Part shown: positions 37,117-45,626 of the stretch, piece by piece
Position numbering within the stretch: position 1 is the first letter of the stretch
Layout: every line of letters starts with the position of its first letter
Assembly (NCBI RefSeq): GCF_022347765.1
Contig: NZ_JAKRFZ010000018.1
Span: 41,446-105,445 of the forward strand
Direction: 5' to 3'
Source: Pseudoalteromonas sp. OOF1S-7
Lineage (GTDB): Bacteria; Pseudomonadota; Gammaproteobacteria; Enterobacterales; Alteromonadaceae
DNA length: 64,000 bases
Program-made: the position numbers and the translations under genes
Notes under the pieces: generated by a model
What the model saw: the letters and a program-made list of their open reading frames with translations, nothing else
The model's database searches: none
Told to the model about the DNA's origin: nothing

Positions 37117-37905
37117 ATGCCACTACTGACAGCTCTTTCCCTGACACCACTGCTCGCTGCAAGTGTACTTTCAACGCCTGCAACGCAACCGGCCTGCGAG
37201 GACGGACAGGCCTGCACCATGGCGGTTTACAGCGAGCATACGCAACAATGGCAATTTATAAATCAGTCTCGGGCGCACCAAGCATACACCCCATTCTCTA
37301 CCTATAAAATTCCCAATACCCTGATCTTACTGGATACAGGGACCATCAAGCCCGATCAGAGTTATCAGATAGATTTGCAGACCTATCCGGCAAAAAGTTG
37401 GTGGTTCAACGCCTGGCGTGCCGACTCAATCACGCCACAGGCAGCATTCAAATATTCCGCTTTGCCGCTGTATCAGACCTGGACCAATCTGCTGAGCAAA
37501 CAAGTTATGCAAAAATATCTGGATGATTTTAAGTATGGCAATCGCGATATCAGCGGGCCACACGACAAATTCTGGCTAAACAGCAGCATTAAACTCAGCG
37601 CAGTCGAACAAGTCGAGTTTTTGCGCCGATTGCAGTCGCATGCTTTCAATCTAAAGCCCACCACCTACGAGGCGTTTAACAACATTTTCTTACAAGAACA
37701 AACGGCTGACAGTAAGCTATATGCGAAAACGGGCACAGGCCCGGTGGCCAAAGGTAAGTACTTAGGCTGGTACGTTGGCATGGTCGAGAACCCACAAGGT
37801 CGTCATTACTTTGCCTTCAACATAGACGCTAAAAACTTCAAAGAAATCGCCGCGACCCGGGTAGAAATCGCCAAAGCAACATTACATGAGATGGGCATTA
37901 TATAA
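37117..37905 (+). CDS. Class D (OXA-type) beta-lactamase family protein
   Basis: A 262-residue exported protein with a signal peptide (about 1-22). It has the class D hallmarks: Ser61-Thr-Tyr-Lys64 (active-site serine and the lysine that is usually carboxylated), Ser114-Ala-Leu in place of the usual Ser-x-Val, Tyr140-Gly-Asn142, an FWLNSSIKLS segment, and Lys204-Thr-Gly206. The length fits OXA enzymes. Substitution of the valine next to the lysine pocket by leucine may alter hydrolysis, so a functional beta-lactamase is likely but not certain. It follows the AraC gene by 76 bases with its own ribosome site and may be an intrinsic chromosomal gene. Confidence 0.85.
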   Translation: MPLLTALSLTPLLAASVLSTPATQPACEDGQACTMAVYSEHTQQWQFINQSRAHQAYTPFSTYKIPNTLILLDTGTIKPDQSYQIDLQTYPAKSWWFNAWRADSITPQAAFKYSALPLYQTWTNLLSKQVMQKYLDDFKYGNRDISGPHDKFWLNSSIKLSAVEQVEFLRRLQSHAFNLKPTTYEAFNNIFLQEQTADSKLYAKTGTGPVAKGKYLGWYVGMVENPQGRHYFAFNIDAKNFKEIAATRVEIAKATLHEMGII

Positions 37906-37921
37906 AGCGAAGAAGGTGAGT

Positions 37922-37947
37922 GGCTTGTGTCGGTAGCAACACAAGCC
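37922..37947. terminator. Stem-loop between convergent genes
   Basis: A 9-bp inverted repeat (GGCTTGTGT with ACACAAGCC) and an 8-base loop lies 17 bases after the beta-lactamase stop and 22 bases before the end of the convergent permease gene. It may serve as a two-way terminator; no clear T run follows. Confidence 0.45.
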
Positions 37948-37968
37948 GCAACGAACCAAGGATTGCTA

Positions 37969-40470
37969 TCAGGCGACCTTGCGCAATAACCCCTGGGTAT
38001 TTTGCCGCATGGTATGCGCCACCATAAAGTAGCCGATAAAGGCTACAAACACGGCACCCGAAACCGGGCCCAACAACCAGACATAAGGATGTAAACGCCC
38101 ATCGACCCCAAACAACTGCTGCTGAATGATAAATAAAGTAACATCACTGACTAAAGCCGCAACCAACCCTGCCAGCGCCCCAAGCAACAAAAACTCATAC
38201 AGGGTTGCCAGTTTAATCAACTTACCTCTCGCACCCAGTGTCCGCAGGATCACCACTTCCTGCATCCGCTCGGCCAGACTCGCCTGTACCTGAGATATCA
38301 GAACCAATGCCCCGCTGATAAGTACAATTGACAACACAAAGCCAATTGCCAGAGACACCTGGGCTATCATCGACTGCACCTGGGCGATGTTGTTCTTAAT
38401 GTCTATCATACTGACAGTTGGATACTGTAATAGCACCCGGCTGACTGGACGAATATGATGGTCTTCGAGCTTGGCTGCCGTGAAATAGGTTACCGGCAGG
38501 CGCTGCGCCATGGCAGGATTAAAGATCATCACAAAGTTCGGCTTGAGTGTGCCCCAGTCCACACTGCGAATACTGGTTACTTTCGCTTCGAAAGTCTGGG
38601 TATTGACCAAAAAGGTTAAGGTGTCGCCCAGTTCAATTCCAACCCGCTCGGCTGTGCCCTCAAACACAGAAACCTGTAATTCATCCGTTTGTTCAAACCA
38701 CTGCCCTTCGAGAATTTCATTGCCATCCGGCAAAGTATCGGTCCAGGTCAAGTTGAGTTCACGGCCAACGCCACTGCGGGCATCCTCTTGCTGCTCCTCG
38801 CCCTCCTGCTTAGATACCCGGCGTGCAAACGCTTCTCCGTTCAGCGCATTGACCCGACCCCGGAAAACCGGATAAAACGCCTCGTGATGAATGCTCTGCT
38901 CAGCAAAAAATTGCTTGAACTGATCAACATCACGCTCGCCAATGTTGATCAAAAACGCATTGGGTGCATCTTCTGGCACCTGCATTTGCCAGTCGGAAAT
39001 CATGTCATTTTTAAGCACAAACAGGAATAACATCAGCTTGATGGCAAGTGCAAAGCTGATCAGCTGTATGGCATTTGCATTAGCCCGTTTTTGCAGTGTC
39101 GCAATCGCCAGCGACCAGCTGTTACCCGGACTCAGCCCCAGTTTGCGCCCTGCGCTGAAAAACAGTCGGGATAAACCAAACAGTACGCCCATCAAAGTCG
39201 CGGTGCCGGCAAACAATAACAGCGTGGTTTTAATATCCCCACTGAACAACCACATCAGCATAAAGATGGTGCCCACCGACAGCGCCATATGCACCCGGCT
39301 AACGGCCAGCTTGTCGCCCAGGCTTCTTCTGAGTACTCGCAAAGGCGGAATGTCGAACAGATCCAGTAAAGGTTTTAGCGAAAACATCAGGGCACACACA
39401 ACACCAATGGCAATCGACAGCAACCAGGGTCTAAATCCGGCAGCGGGCAGCTCATTGGCAACAAATTGTGTGAGATAGTCAACCGCGACTTCCTGTAGCC
39501 CATAACCTATCGCCAGACCAATCAACAACGAGCTGACCGTCACAAGCGACAGATGCATCAGGAAGATACGTTTAATGGTACCACGACTGCCACCCAGTGT
39601 TTTCATCATAGCAACCGGATCGTACTGACGTTCACAGTAGCGTTTGGCAGACACAGCCATGGCCACCGCTGCCAGCATAATGCCGAATAACCCAGCCAGT
39701 AATAAAAATCGCTCTGAGCGTTCCAGGTTCTCACCCAAAGGTGACTGGCGGTCTTTAATTCCCTGCCAGCTCTGATTTTCTCTGAGCTGAGGCTTTAGCC
39801 AAACGTAGTAGTCTTTGAGCAACAGCTCATCTCCGGCAAACAGCAGCCTGTAAAACACATCACTGCCAGGCTGAACGGCTTGCGTCGCAGGAATATCCGC
39901 AATATTTAACAACACACGTTTGTTACCCGCCAGTGAGAAAAATGCGGCATCGGGTTCTTGCACCAGCACCTTAGTCACGGTAAACATGCCGGCACCAATT
40001 TCGACCTTGTCACCGACTTTGAGTCCAAGTGTATAAAACAGCCCTTCACTCAGCCAGGCTTCGCCCTGGCCTGGTGCTGCTGCAACTTCATATTGCTCAC
40101 CCTCAAGGACGTCTTTGAGGGTTATTTTGCCGCGCAATGGATGATTGTCGCTGACCGCTTTGATTGAGCCCAAAACCAGCTCATCGTCTGCGAACAGCAT
40201 GGAGTCAAAGTAGATATTTTGTGCTGTTTCCAGGCCAAAATCTTGCGCCACTTTGAGATAATTCTCATCCAGTTCATGGTTACTGGACAGACGACGGTCT
40301 GCCGCGATGAAATCCGCAGATTTTTGTTCAATATTAAGGCGGATCCGTTCGGTCACTGAGCTTAAACTAAAGACCGTTAGCACCGCCAGCGAAATAGCCG
40401 CAAAGATGATGGTCAGCTCACCTCGACGCAGCTCCCGAAAAAATAACCTCAGCGCCAGTTTAGCCCACAT
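37969..40470 (-). CDS. ybbP: YbbP-like ABC transporter permease
   Basis: An 833-residue inner-membrane permease with about ten membrane segments and two large periplasmic domains. FtsX-like modules appear near the middle (MAVSAKRYCERQYDPVAMMKTLGGS) and at the C-terminus (QASLAERMQEVVILRTLGARG). The gene overlaps the YbbA-like ATPase gene by 11 bases and lies in the conserved order tesA / ybbA-ybbP. The family is widespread, but its substrate is not firmly established; a role in releasing or transporting lipid-type molecules is suggested by the TesA neighbour. Confidence 0.88.
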   Translation of the reverse strand: MWAKLALRLFFRELRRGELTIIFAAISLAVLTVFSLSSVTERIRLNIEQKSADFIAADRRLSSNHELDENYLKVAQDFGLETAQNIYFDSMLFADDELVLGSIKAVSDNHPLRGKITLKDVLEGEQYEVAAAPGQGEAWLSEGLFYTLGLKVGDKVEIGAGMFTVTKVLVQEPDAAFFSLAGNKRVLLNIADIPATQAVQPGSDVFYRLLFAGDELLLKDYYVWLKPQLRENQSWQGIKDRQSPLGENLERSERFLLLAGLFGIMLAAVAMAVSAKRYCERQYDPVAMMKTLGGSRGTIKRIFLMHLSLVTVSSLLIGLAIGYGLQEVAVDYLTQFVANELPAAGFRPWLLSIAIGVVCALMFSLKPLLDLFDIPPLRVLRRSLGDKLAVSRVHMALSVGTIFMLMWLFSGDIKTTLLLFAGTATLMGVLFGLSRLFFSAGRKLGLSPGNSWSLAIATLQKRANANAIQLISFALAIKLMLFLFVLKNDMISDWQMQVPEDAPNAFLINIGERDVDQFKQFFAEQSIHHEAFYPVFRGRVNALNGEAFARRVSKQEGEEQQEDARSGVGRELNLTWTDTLPDGNEILEGQWFEQTDELQVSVFEGTAERVGIELGDTLTFLVNTQTFEAKVTSIRSVDWGTLKPNFVMIFNPAMAQRLPVTYFTAAKLEDHHIRPVSRVLLQYPTVSMIDIKNNIAQVQSMIAQVSLAIGFVLSIVLISGALVLISQVQASLAERMQEVVILRTLGARGKLIKLATLYEFLLLGALAGLVAALVSDVTLFIIQQQLFGVDGRLHPYVWLLGPVSGAVFVAFIGYFMVAHTMRQNTQGLLRKVA

Positions 40471-41179
40471 GTACCGCTACTCCTTCTCCGTCACGGATGG
40501 TTGCCAGCTGACCGCCCTCGATATGAATGATACGATCGCATTGCTTTGCCAGGTCTTCGTCGTGTGTTACCAAGATGAGCGTCGTCCCGTGTTGCTTATT
40601 TAAGTCAAACAACAGGCTTTCAATTAAATGACCATTCTTAGAGTCCAGATTTGCAGATGGTTCATCGGCAAAAAGGATTTTAGGGGTGCCGATAAATGCA
40701 CGTGCAATCGCAACACGTTGTTGTTCTCCGCCCGACAGTTGCGAAGGATAATGGCCGACCCGGTGTGCCAGCCCCACTTTTTCCAGTAGCGCCTGTGCCT
40801 GCTCACGAGCATTTTTTTCACCGGCGAGCTCAGCAGGTAGCATCACATTTTCCAATGCAGTCAGGCTTTGTACCAGCATAAACGACTGAAACACAAAGCC
40901 GACTTTCTCAGCTCTGAGTCGAGCGCGTTGCTCTTCATCAAGTTTGTGAAGCGCTTCGCCGTCCAGATAGACTTCGCCCTTACTGGCAATATCCAGACCA
41001 GCCAACAAGCTGAGTAAGGTTGATTTTCCCGAGCCAGACGTGCCAACCACAGCCACAGACTCCCCTGACTTGACAGAAAAATTGATATCGCTAAGGATAG
41101 TGAGGTCACCCTCAAAGGTACTGACGGTTTTACCCAACGCCTTAACCTGAATTATATTTAACTGAGAAAGCACTGACAT
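40460..41179 (-). CDS. ybbA: YbbA-like ABC transporter ATP-binding protein
   Basis: A 239-residue ATPase from ATG 41179 (MSVLSQLN), which fits the conserved arrangement. An in-frame start at 41269 would put 30 residues inside the divergent tesA gene. The Walker A (VGTSGSGKSTLL), Q-loop (VFQSFMLVQSLTALENV), signature (LSGGEQQRVAIARA), Walker B (ILFADEP) and H-loop (TLILVTHD) are all present. It pairs with the YbbP-like permease. The start codon interleaves with that of tesA on the other strand (CATG at 41177-41180), so the two divergent genes have no intergenic DNA. Confidence 0.9.
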   Translation of the reverse strand: MSVLSQLNIIQVKALGKTVSTFEGDLTILSDINFSVKSGESVAVVGTSGSGKSTLLSLLAGLDIASKGEVYLDGEALHKLDEEQRARLRAEKVGFVFQSFMLVQSLTALENVMLPAELAGEKNAREQAQALLEKVGLAHRVGHYPSQLSGGEQQRVAIARAFIGTPKILFADEPSANLDSKNGHLIESLLFDLNKQHGTTLILVTHDEDLAKQCDRIIHIEGGQLATIRDGEGVAVHVG

Positions 41180-41810
41180 GATGCGATTTTTCCTACAACT
41201 GGTGGTATTGATCTTCGGCACACTTTTCGTATTAAAAGCGAACGCCAACGATACCAAAATTATGATCATTGGTGATAGCTTAAGCGCCGGTTATGGTCTC
41301 AAACAAGCACCGTCCTGGGTTAATTTGTTACAAAATAAATACGAGACAGAGCAAAAAGCGATCACTCTGGTCAATACCAGTGTCTCGGGACAAACCACAG
41401 ATAATGCGCTGCTGACCATAGACAAGCAACTTGAAAACCACCAGCCCAGCCATGTACTCATAGAGCTGGGTGCCAACGATGGCCTGCGGGGGTTCCCACC
41501 TAAGCTGATCCGCAAACATTTACGATCACTGGTTGATAAAAGTCAGGCCAGTGGTGCCAAGGTGGCTTTAATGCAGATCCAGATCCCACCCAATTACGGT
41601 AAACGCTACAGTACCCTGTTTGCCGATAGCTATCCTCTGGTAGCAGAACAAACCGGCGCTTATTTAATGGATTACTTTATGCTGCCCATTGCTGCAGACC
41701 GCAGTCTGATGCAAAACGATAACTTACACCCCAATGAAAAAGCGCAGCCTATCATTCGGGATTTCATGTACGATCGCTTAACACAATGGCTTGTACACAC
41801 CACACCATAG
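41178..41810 (+). CDS. tesA: TesA-type multifunctional esterase/thioesterase/lysophospholipase
   Basis: A 210-residue exported GDSL hydrolase. The signal peptide ends around NAN-D (residue 24). The block I GDSL motif is IIGDSLSAGYGL with catalytic Ser34; block III is ELGANDGLRG; block V is DNLHPNEKAQ with the catalytic Asp and His. E. coli TesA is a periplasmic enzyme that acts on acyl thioesters, lysophospholipids and esters. The divergent ybbA-ybbP neighbours match the usual gammaproteobacterial order. The ribosome site for ATG 41178 falls within the start of ybbA. Confidence 0.92.
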   Translation: MMRFFLQLVVLIFGTLFVLKANANDTKIMIIGDSLSAGYGLKQAPSWVNLLQNKYETEQKAITLVNTSVSGQTTDNALLTIDKQLENHQPSHVLIELGANDGLRGFPPKLIRKHLRSLVDKSQASGAKVALMQIQIPPNYGKRYSTLFADSYPLVAEQTGAYLMDYFMLPIAADRSLMQNDNLHPNEKAQPIIRDFMYDRLTQWLVHTTP

Positions 41811-41838
41811 ACACTGAATCAGCTATCAAAACTAATTC

Positions 41839-41880
41839 GCTTGATCTACATCGCATGGTAAAAGTAGATCAAGCCCTCCT
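41839..41880 (+). terminator. Probable terminator of tesA
   Basis: A perfect 11-bp stem (GCTTGATCTAC at 41839-41849 and GTAGATCAAGC at 41864-41874) with a 14-base loop, starting 29 bases after tesA. It is followed by a pyrimidine-rich, T-poor tail. The stem is strong; factor-independent termination is probable but not certain. Confidence 0.55.
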
Positions 41881-42083
41881 CTTCGTCACTGACTTTAACA
41901 GAATTATTACACTGCTAAGATTACCCAACTAAGAAATATTTCTTTCACTGATCGCAATCCACAATCTGCCATTTCTTGCGCTGCCAAAATAAAAACAATG
42001 ACATGGGAAGACACTTGCTACACGTTTATTGCAGACTTAAAAACAAACCAAAAATAAACACACAAGGAACATAAAATAAACAT

Positions 42084-42111
42084 TTGCAACAATCTATTTA
42101 ATTTATATACT
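42084..42111 (+). promoter_or_regulatory. Candidate sigma-70 promoter for the protease/toxin-like cluster
   Basis: TTGCAA at 42084-42089 and TATACT at 42106-42111 with 16 bases between them, 70 bases before the M4 protease start, inside a 370-base AT-rich intergenic region that otherwise shows no gene. The spacing and -10 element are good; the -35 is imperfect. Confidence 0.5.
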
Positions 42112-42180
42112 GGCAACATTGAAATTAGAGTTTTTCAACTAATCAAGGTCATTTATTGACACGTATTAAGGACGAACGAT

Positions 42181-45100
42181 ATGAAACATTTGAGGTACTT
42201 GTTTGGTTTAGGTGTTGCTGCGCTGCCCATTTCCAGCGCATTCGCTGACATCAAATCTCAAACGCTGCATAACAAGCAATTTCTGTGGGATGGCCTGGAG
42301 CAGGTTATTTCAGAAAGTCACTTCCAACACGGCATAGCACCAACGCGTGAGACAGAATTACTTTCAACAGTGCAAAAAGCGCATAATGTTCACTACAAAT
42401 TAACAAAAAGAACGGGCGCCTCCACAACTTATGAGCACTATCGTGCTTATGTTGGAAATTATCCGGTATTATCAAGTAACCTGGTCATTATACGTAACAA
42501 AAATGGCAAGATCCGCCAGGCGATGGGTAACCTGATATCCGGGACGCTCCCTCAGGGACAGGCTCGGTTTCATAACATGGCAGACGTGCAACTAAGTCAG
42601 CACATTGAAGCACAGCCCGGGCTGAATGGCGTTACCAAATATAGTTACAAAAAGGCGTTCTTATTAAAAAGCGATACTCTGATCCCTGTTGTCGAAGTTT
42701 TAGCAACATTCAAGGATAGAAAAGAGAAGATACTGCTCGATGGCAACGAACTGGCTGTCCTTTCTACATCTTACAATATGTCGTTTGCCTTCTCTCAGGA
42801 GTCACTGACAAGCGCAGGCTATGTTGCGGGAGGTGGTATAGGTGGAAACGATAAGATGGGCGCTATATGCTACTCCCCGAGCCCTGGCAGCATGCAAAAC
42901 TGCACCAGTTATCAATTTGATGACATTGCTCCGGTAGGCGCAGAGCTCAGATTTGAAGACTCGGATCCGTCTGCTATTTTTTCGGAGTTTAATGGCTATC
43001 CATTTGTCGTAAAAAAAGAAGGCAACAACTGTATTTTGGATAACCCTTACGTGGTGACTTACGACGCTGCGGTCTCCGAAGTAACTCCGGTTGCATATAC
43101 ATGCCAGAGCAACAACGAAAACTTTGTCAAACAGCAAATTGACCAAACATTTAACGCCTACTACAGCTATAGCCCGGCAAACGAAGCGCACTTTAACGCA
43201 GGCCTGGTTATGCAGTACTTCCACAATCAACTCAAGACCTTATATCCACAGCAGAGTCAAGACTGTGACAGCAGCGGCTACTGTATCAAATCGCTCTCCC
43301 AAAAAGTCAATCGCAATACCATTTTTGGTACAAACTCTGCTTCCTGGGATGGTGAATTTGTTAATTATGGCTCGGGTAACGGTGGATATGAGTATTTTGC
43401 TTTGACCGGCATGAGCATTGCTGCACATGAAATCGCTCATGCTATTACCGAGTGGAACTCAGGACTGGGAAGAGAAAACGTCGACAGCGCCATTAACGAA
43501 GGACTATCCGATATTGCTGCGATCGCGATACTCGACTACTATCAGCATACCGCATCTGGCGCTTACACCCAGTCTCAGGCATTTACTGATCAATTTCGCG
43601 AACAAGCCGGCTTATACACCAAAAACCGCAAATGGTGGTATGGCTGGGATGTGTTTCCACAGGATAAAGCGGCACGTTTTTTCGAATTGCCTTCCTGGGA
43701 CGGCAGGAGCATAGATCACGTTAAAGATTATACGACTGCCAAAACAGGACACGATAATGGGGGAGTATTAAGAAAAGCGTTTTATGAACTTGTCAAAACG
43801 CAGGGATGGACCATCCAACAAGCCTATCGTTTATTCTTACGCGCCAACACGTCTGGCTGCTTATTTTCTGGTATGTCTTTGAATGAGTTTGGGTTCTGCC
43901 TGATTGATCAAACCCCTCATATTCAGGTCGGCAATAAATCAGAGAGCCAGATAAAGACAGACGTATCACTCAGCCTTGCAGGTGTGGGCATCTCTACTGA
44001 CATTGGACTATCCACTTTAGATGCCGATGTATGGCTTAACTACAACCAGGCCAGTTATGATTTAAGCCGCATCGACCAAGATAGCATTCGCAACATAGAA
44101 GTAAACTGGGGGGATGGTCAGACAGACAGCTGGCAGCGCGACAGTAACACACCAATCTACCCCTTTATACAGCGCAGCAGCCAGGTTGTTGAAGACACCC
44201 TAATCCGATTCTCTGTCAATGTCACCACCGAGGATCAAAATGGTAGCCAGGCAACTCAGTCGGCCTATCATCACTTTTACAGTCGCCCGGCGGCAATGCG
44301 CTGTGAGCCTTACATGAATAATGCGGTATTACACACCAGCACTGTGTCCATCAATAACAATACGCTGTCAGGACTCAATGCCGGATACAGAGCTAACCTG
44401 GACACGCCATGGCCTGTGGCTAAACCACGAGAACACACACTGAGTTTTTCACAGGATCTCAGCGGCAAGCTTGTCTCTGTGTACTTTGACTACAACAAGA
44501 ACGGGCTGATGGAAAGCAATGAAGCACTCCTTTCGAATCAAAATATCACGGGCAACAGTACTACATTTACGCTAGATCAATCTGCTAGTGCGGGTCTTGG
44601 CTTGTTGCGTATCGCCATTACCAGCAACGACACTGACTATTCATTTCTGGACGCATGCGGTGTGGTGGACCATGGTCAGGTCGTTGATATCATGCTGGAT
44701 GTCGATTCTAAGAACTTGCCTCTGATCTCGGATTTTGACATTCAATATCTGGAAGGCAATCGAGTTAAATTCACCAATACCTCTCAGGTTAACGACGCTA
44801 AAAGCCCGCAATTCTTTTGGCAGTTCGGCTTCGATAACCGTACCAGTACAGCACGTGACCCCGGGATCATTGACTACCCTGCAAACGGTGGTCAATTTGA
44901 TGTGTCACTACAAATACAGTATGCCGATCACAGCGAAGCTGATACTAAGCAAACCCGCATCTCACTGGATCCTGCGAACACTTGTCCAGCCAAAATCAGT
45001 GACGGTAGCAATGCTGATGTCATTTATATCGACGACATGAAGCTATTCAATTACTCAACGCTGATTGCCAATGTGCCTGCTGCAACCGGGTTCAACCGTG

Positions 45101-45546
45101 ACGGGTACAGTCTGAACACGTTAAGCGGCACCGATATTAAGAGAAGAACCTATATCAGTGTCGAAATCATGACAAACCTGATGCCCCGCTCTACTGCGGA
45201 GAACTTACTGCAAAACGGTAACCGTGATGTGCGCTTCACCATCTGGCTGGATGCAGATGGCAACGATGAGTTTACCCCATCTGAATCCGGATTAGATAAT
45301 GATCCAAACTATAACTATTGGATAGACAATAGTCAGTGCACCACGATTTCCGGCTCAGAATATTGCCGGATCAGCGCCACAAAATCCTTGACGCTGCCCA
45401 ATGTCAGCACCTGGGACTGGTCAAAGTGGTTTGTATTGCGCTCTAAACTAGAAGAGGGTCCGGCCAATGAGTATAAGTCTGACGCTTGTAATCGATTTAA
45501 TTACGGTGAAATTGAAGATCTGAAAATCAAAGTCACCCGATATTAA
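42181..45546 (+). CDS. Secreted M4 (thermolysin/vibriolysin-type) metalloprotease with GEVED-type modules
   Basis: A 1121-residue secreted protease. It has a signal peptide (about 1-22), then a fungalysin/thermolysin-type propeptide (YEHYRAYVGNYPVLSSNLVI). The zinc site is HEIAH (His416, Glu417, His420) with Glu440 in NEGLSD and the later catalytic-side His in TGHDNGGVLRKAFYEL, the M4 pattern. The C-terminal 500 residues are PKD- and GEVED-like beta modules (CGVVDHGQVVDIMLDV; FWQFGFDNRTSTARDP as PKD; final NYGEIEDLKIKV). The last module resembles that in the 290-residue protein three genes downstream. It is first in a run of six collinear genes. Activation of downstream secreted proteins is a plausible role. 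Confidence 0.88.
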   Translation: MKHLRYLFGLGVAALPISSAFADIKSQTLHNKQFLWDGLEQVISESHFQHGIAPTRETELLSTVQKAHNVHYKLTKRTGASTTYEHYRAYVGNYPVLSSNLVIIRNKNGKIRQAMGNLISGTLPQGQARFHNMADVQLSQHIEAQPGLNGVTKYSYKKAFLLKSDTLIPVVEVLATFKDRKEKILLDGNELAVLSTSYNMSFAFSQESLTSAGYVAGGGIGGNDKMGAICYSPSPGSMQNCTSYQFDDIAPVGAELRFEDSDPSAIFSEFNGYPFVVKKEGNNCILDNPYVVTYDAAVSEVTPVAYTCQSNNENFVKQQIDQTFNAYYSYSPANEAHFNAGLVMQYFHNQLKTLYPQQSQDCDSSGYCIKSLSQKVNRNTIFGTNSASWDGEFVNYGSGNGGYEYFALTGMSIAAHEIAHAITEWNSGLGRENVDSAINEGLSDIAAIAILDYYQHTASGAYTQSQAFTDQFREQAGLYTKNRKWWYGWDVFPQDKAARFFELPSWDGRSIDHVKDYTTAKTGHDNGGVLRKAFYELVKTQGWTIQQAYRLFLRANTSGCLFSGMSLNEFGFCLIDQTPHIQVGNKSESQIKTDVSLSLAGVGISTDIGLSTLDADVWLNYNQASYDLSRIDQDSIRNIEVNWGDGQTDSWQRDSNTPIYPFIQRSSQVVEDTLIRFSVNVTTEDQNGSQATQSAYHHFYSRPAAMRCEPYMNNAVLHTSTVSINNNTLSGLNAGYRANLDTPWPVAKPREHTLSFSQDLSGKLVSVYFDYNKNGLMESNEALLSNQNITGNSTTFTLDQSASAGLGLLRIAITSNDTDYSFLDACGVVDHGQVVDIMLDVDSKNLPLISDFDIQYLEGNRVKFTNTSQVNDAKSPQFFWQFGFDNRTSTARDPGIIDYPANGGQFDVSLQIQYADHSEADTKQTRISLDPANTCPAKISDGSNADVIYIDDMKLFNYSTLIANVPAATGFNRDGYSLNTLSGTDIKRRTYISVEIMTNLMPRSTAENLLQNGNRDVRFTIWLDADGNDEFTPSESGLDNDPNYNYWIDNSQCTTISGSEYCRISATKSLTLPNVSTWDWSKWFVLRSKLEEGPANEYKSDACNRFNYGEIEDLKIKVTRY

Positions 45547-45566
45547 CTAAAACCGCTCGCAGTCAT

Positions 45567-45590
45567 GTAGGCAAAGGTATCTTTGCCTAC
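45567..45590. promoter_or_regulatory. Intra-cluster hairpin after the M4 protease
   Basis: A perfect 10-bp inverted repeat GTAGGCAAAG / CTTTGCCTAC with a 4-base loop (GTAT) sits between the M4 and Hint genes. No T run follows, so it is more likely an attenuator, an mRNA 3'-end stabiliser or a processing site than a full terminator. Confidence 0.5.
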
Positions 45591-45626
45591 GAGCTACCTC
45601 ATAAAACCAATCAAAAAGGAAACTTT

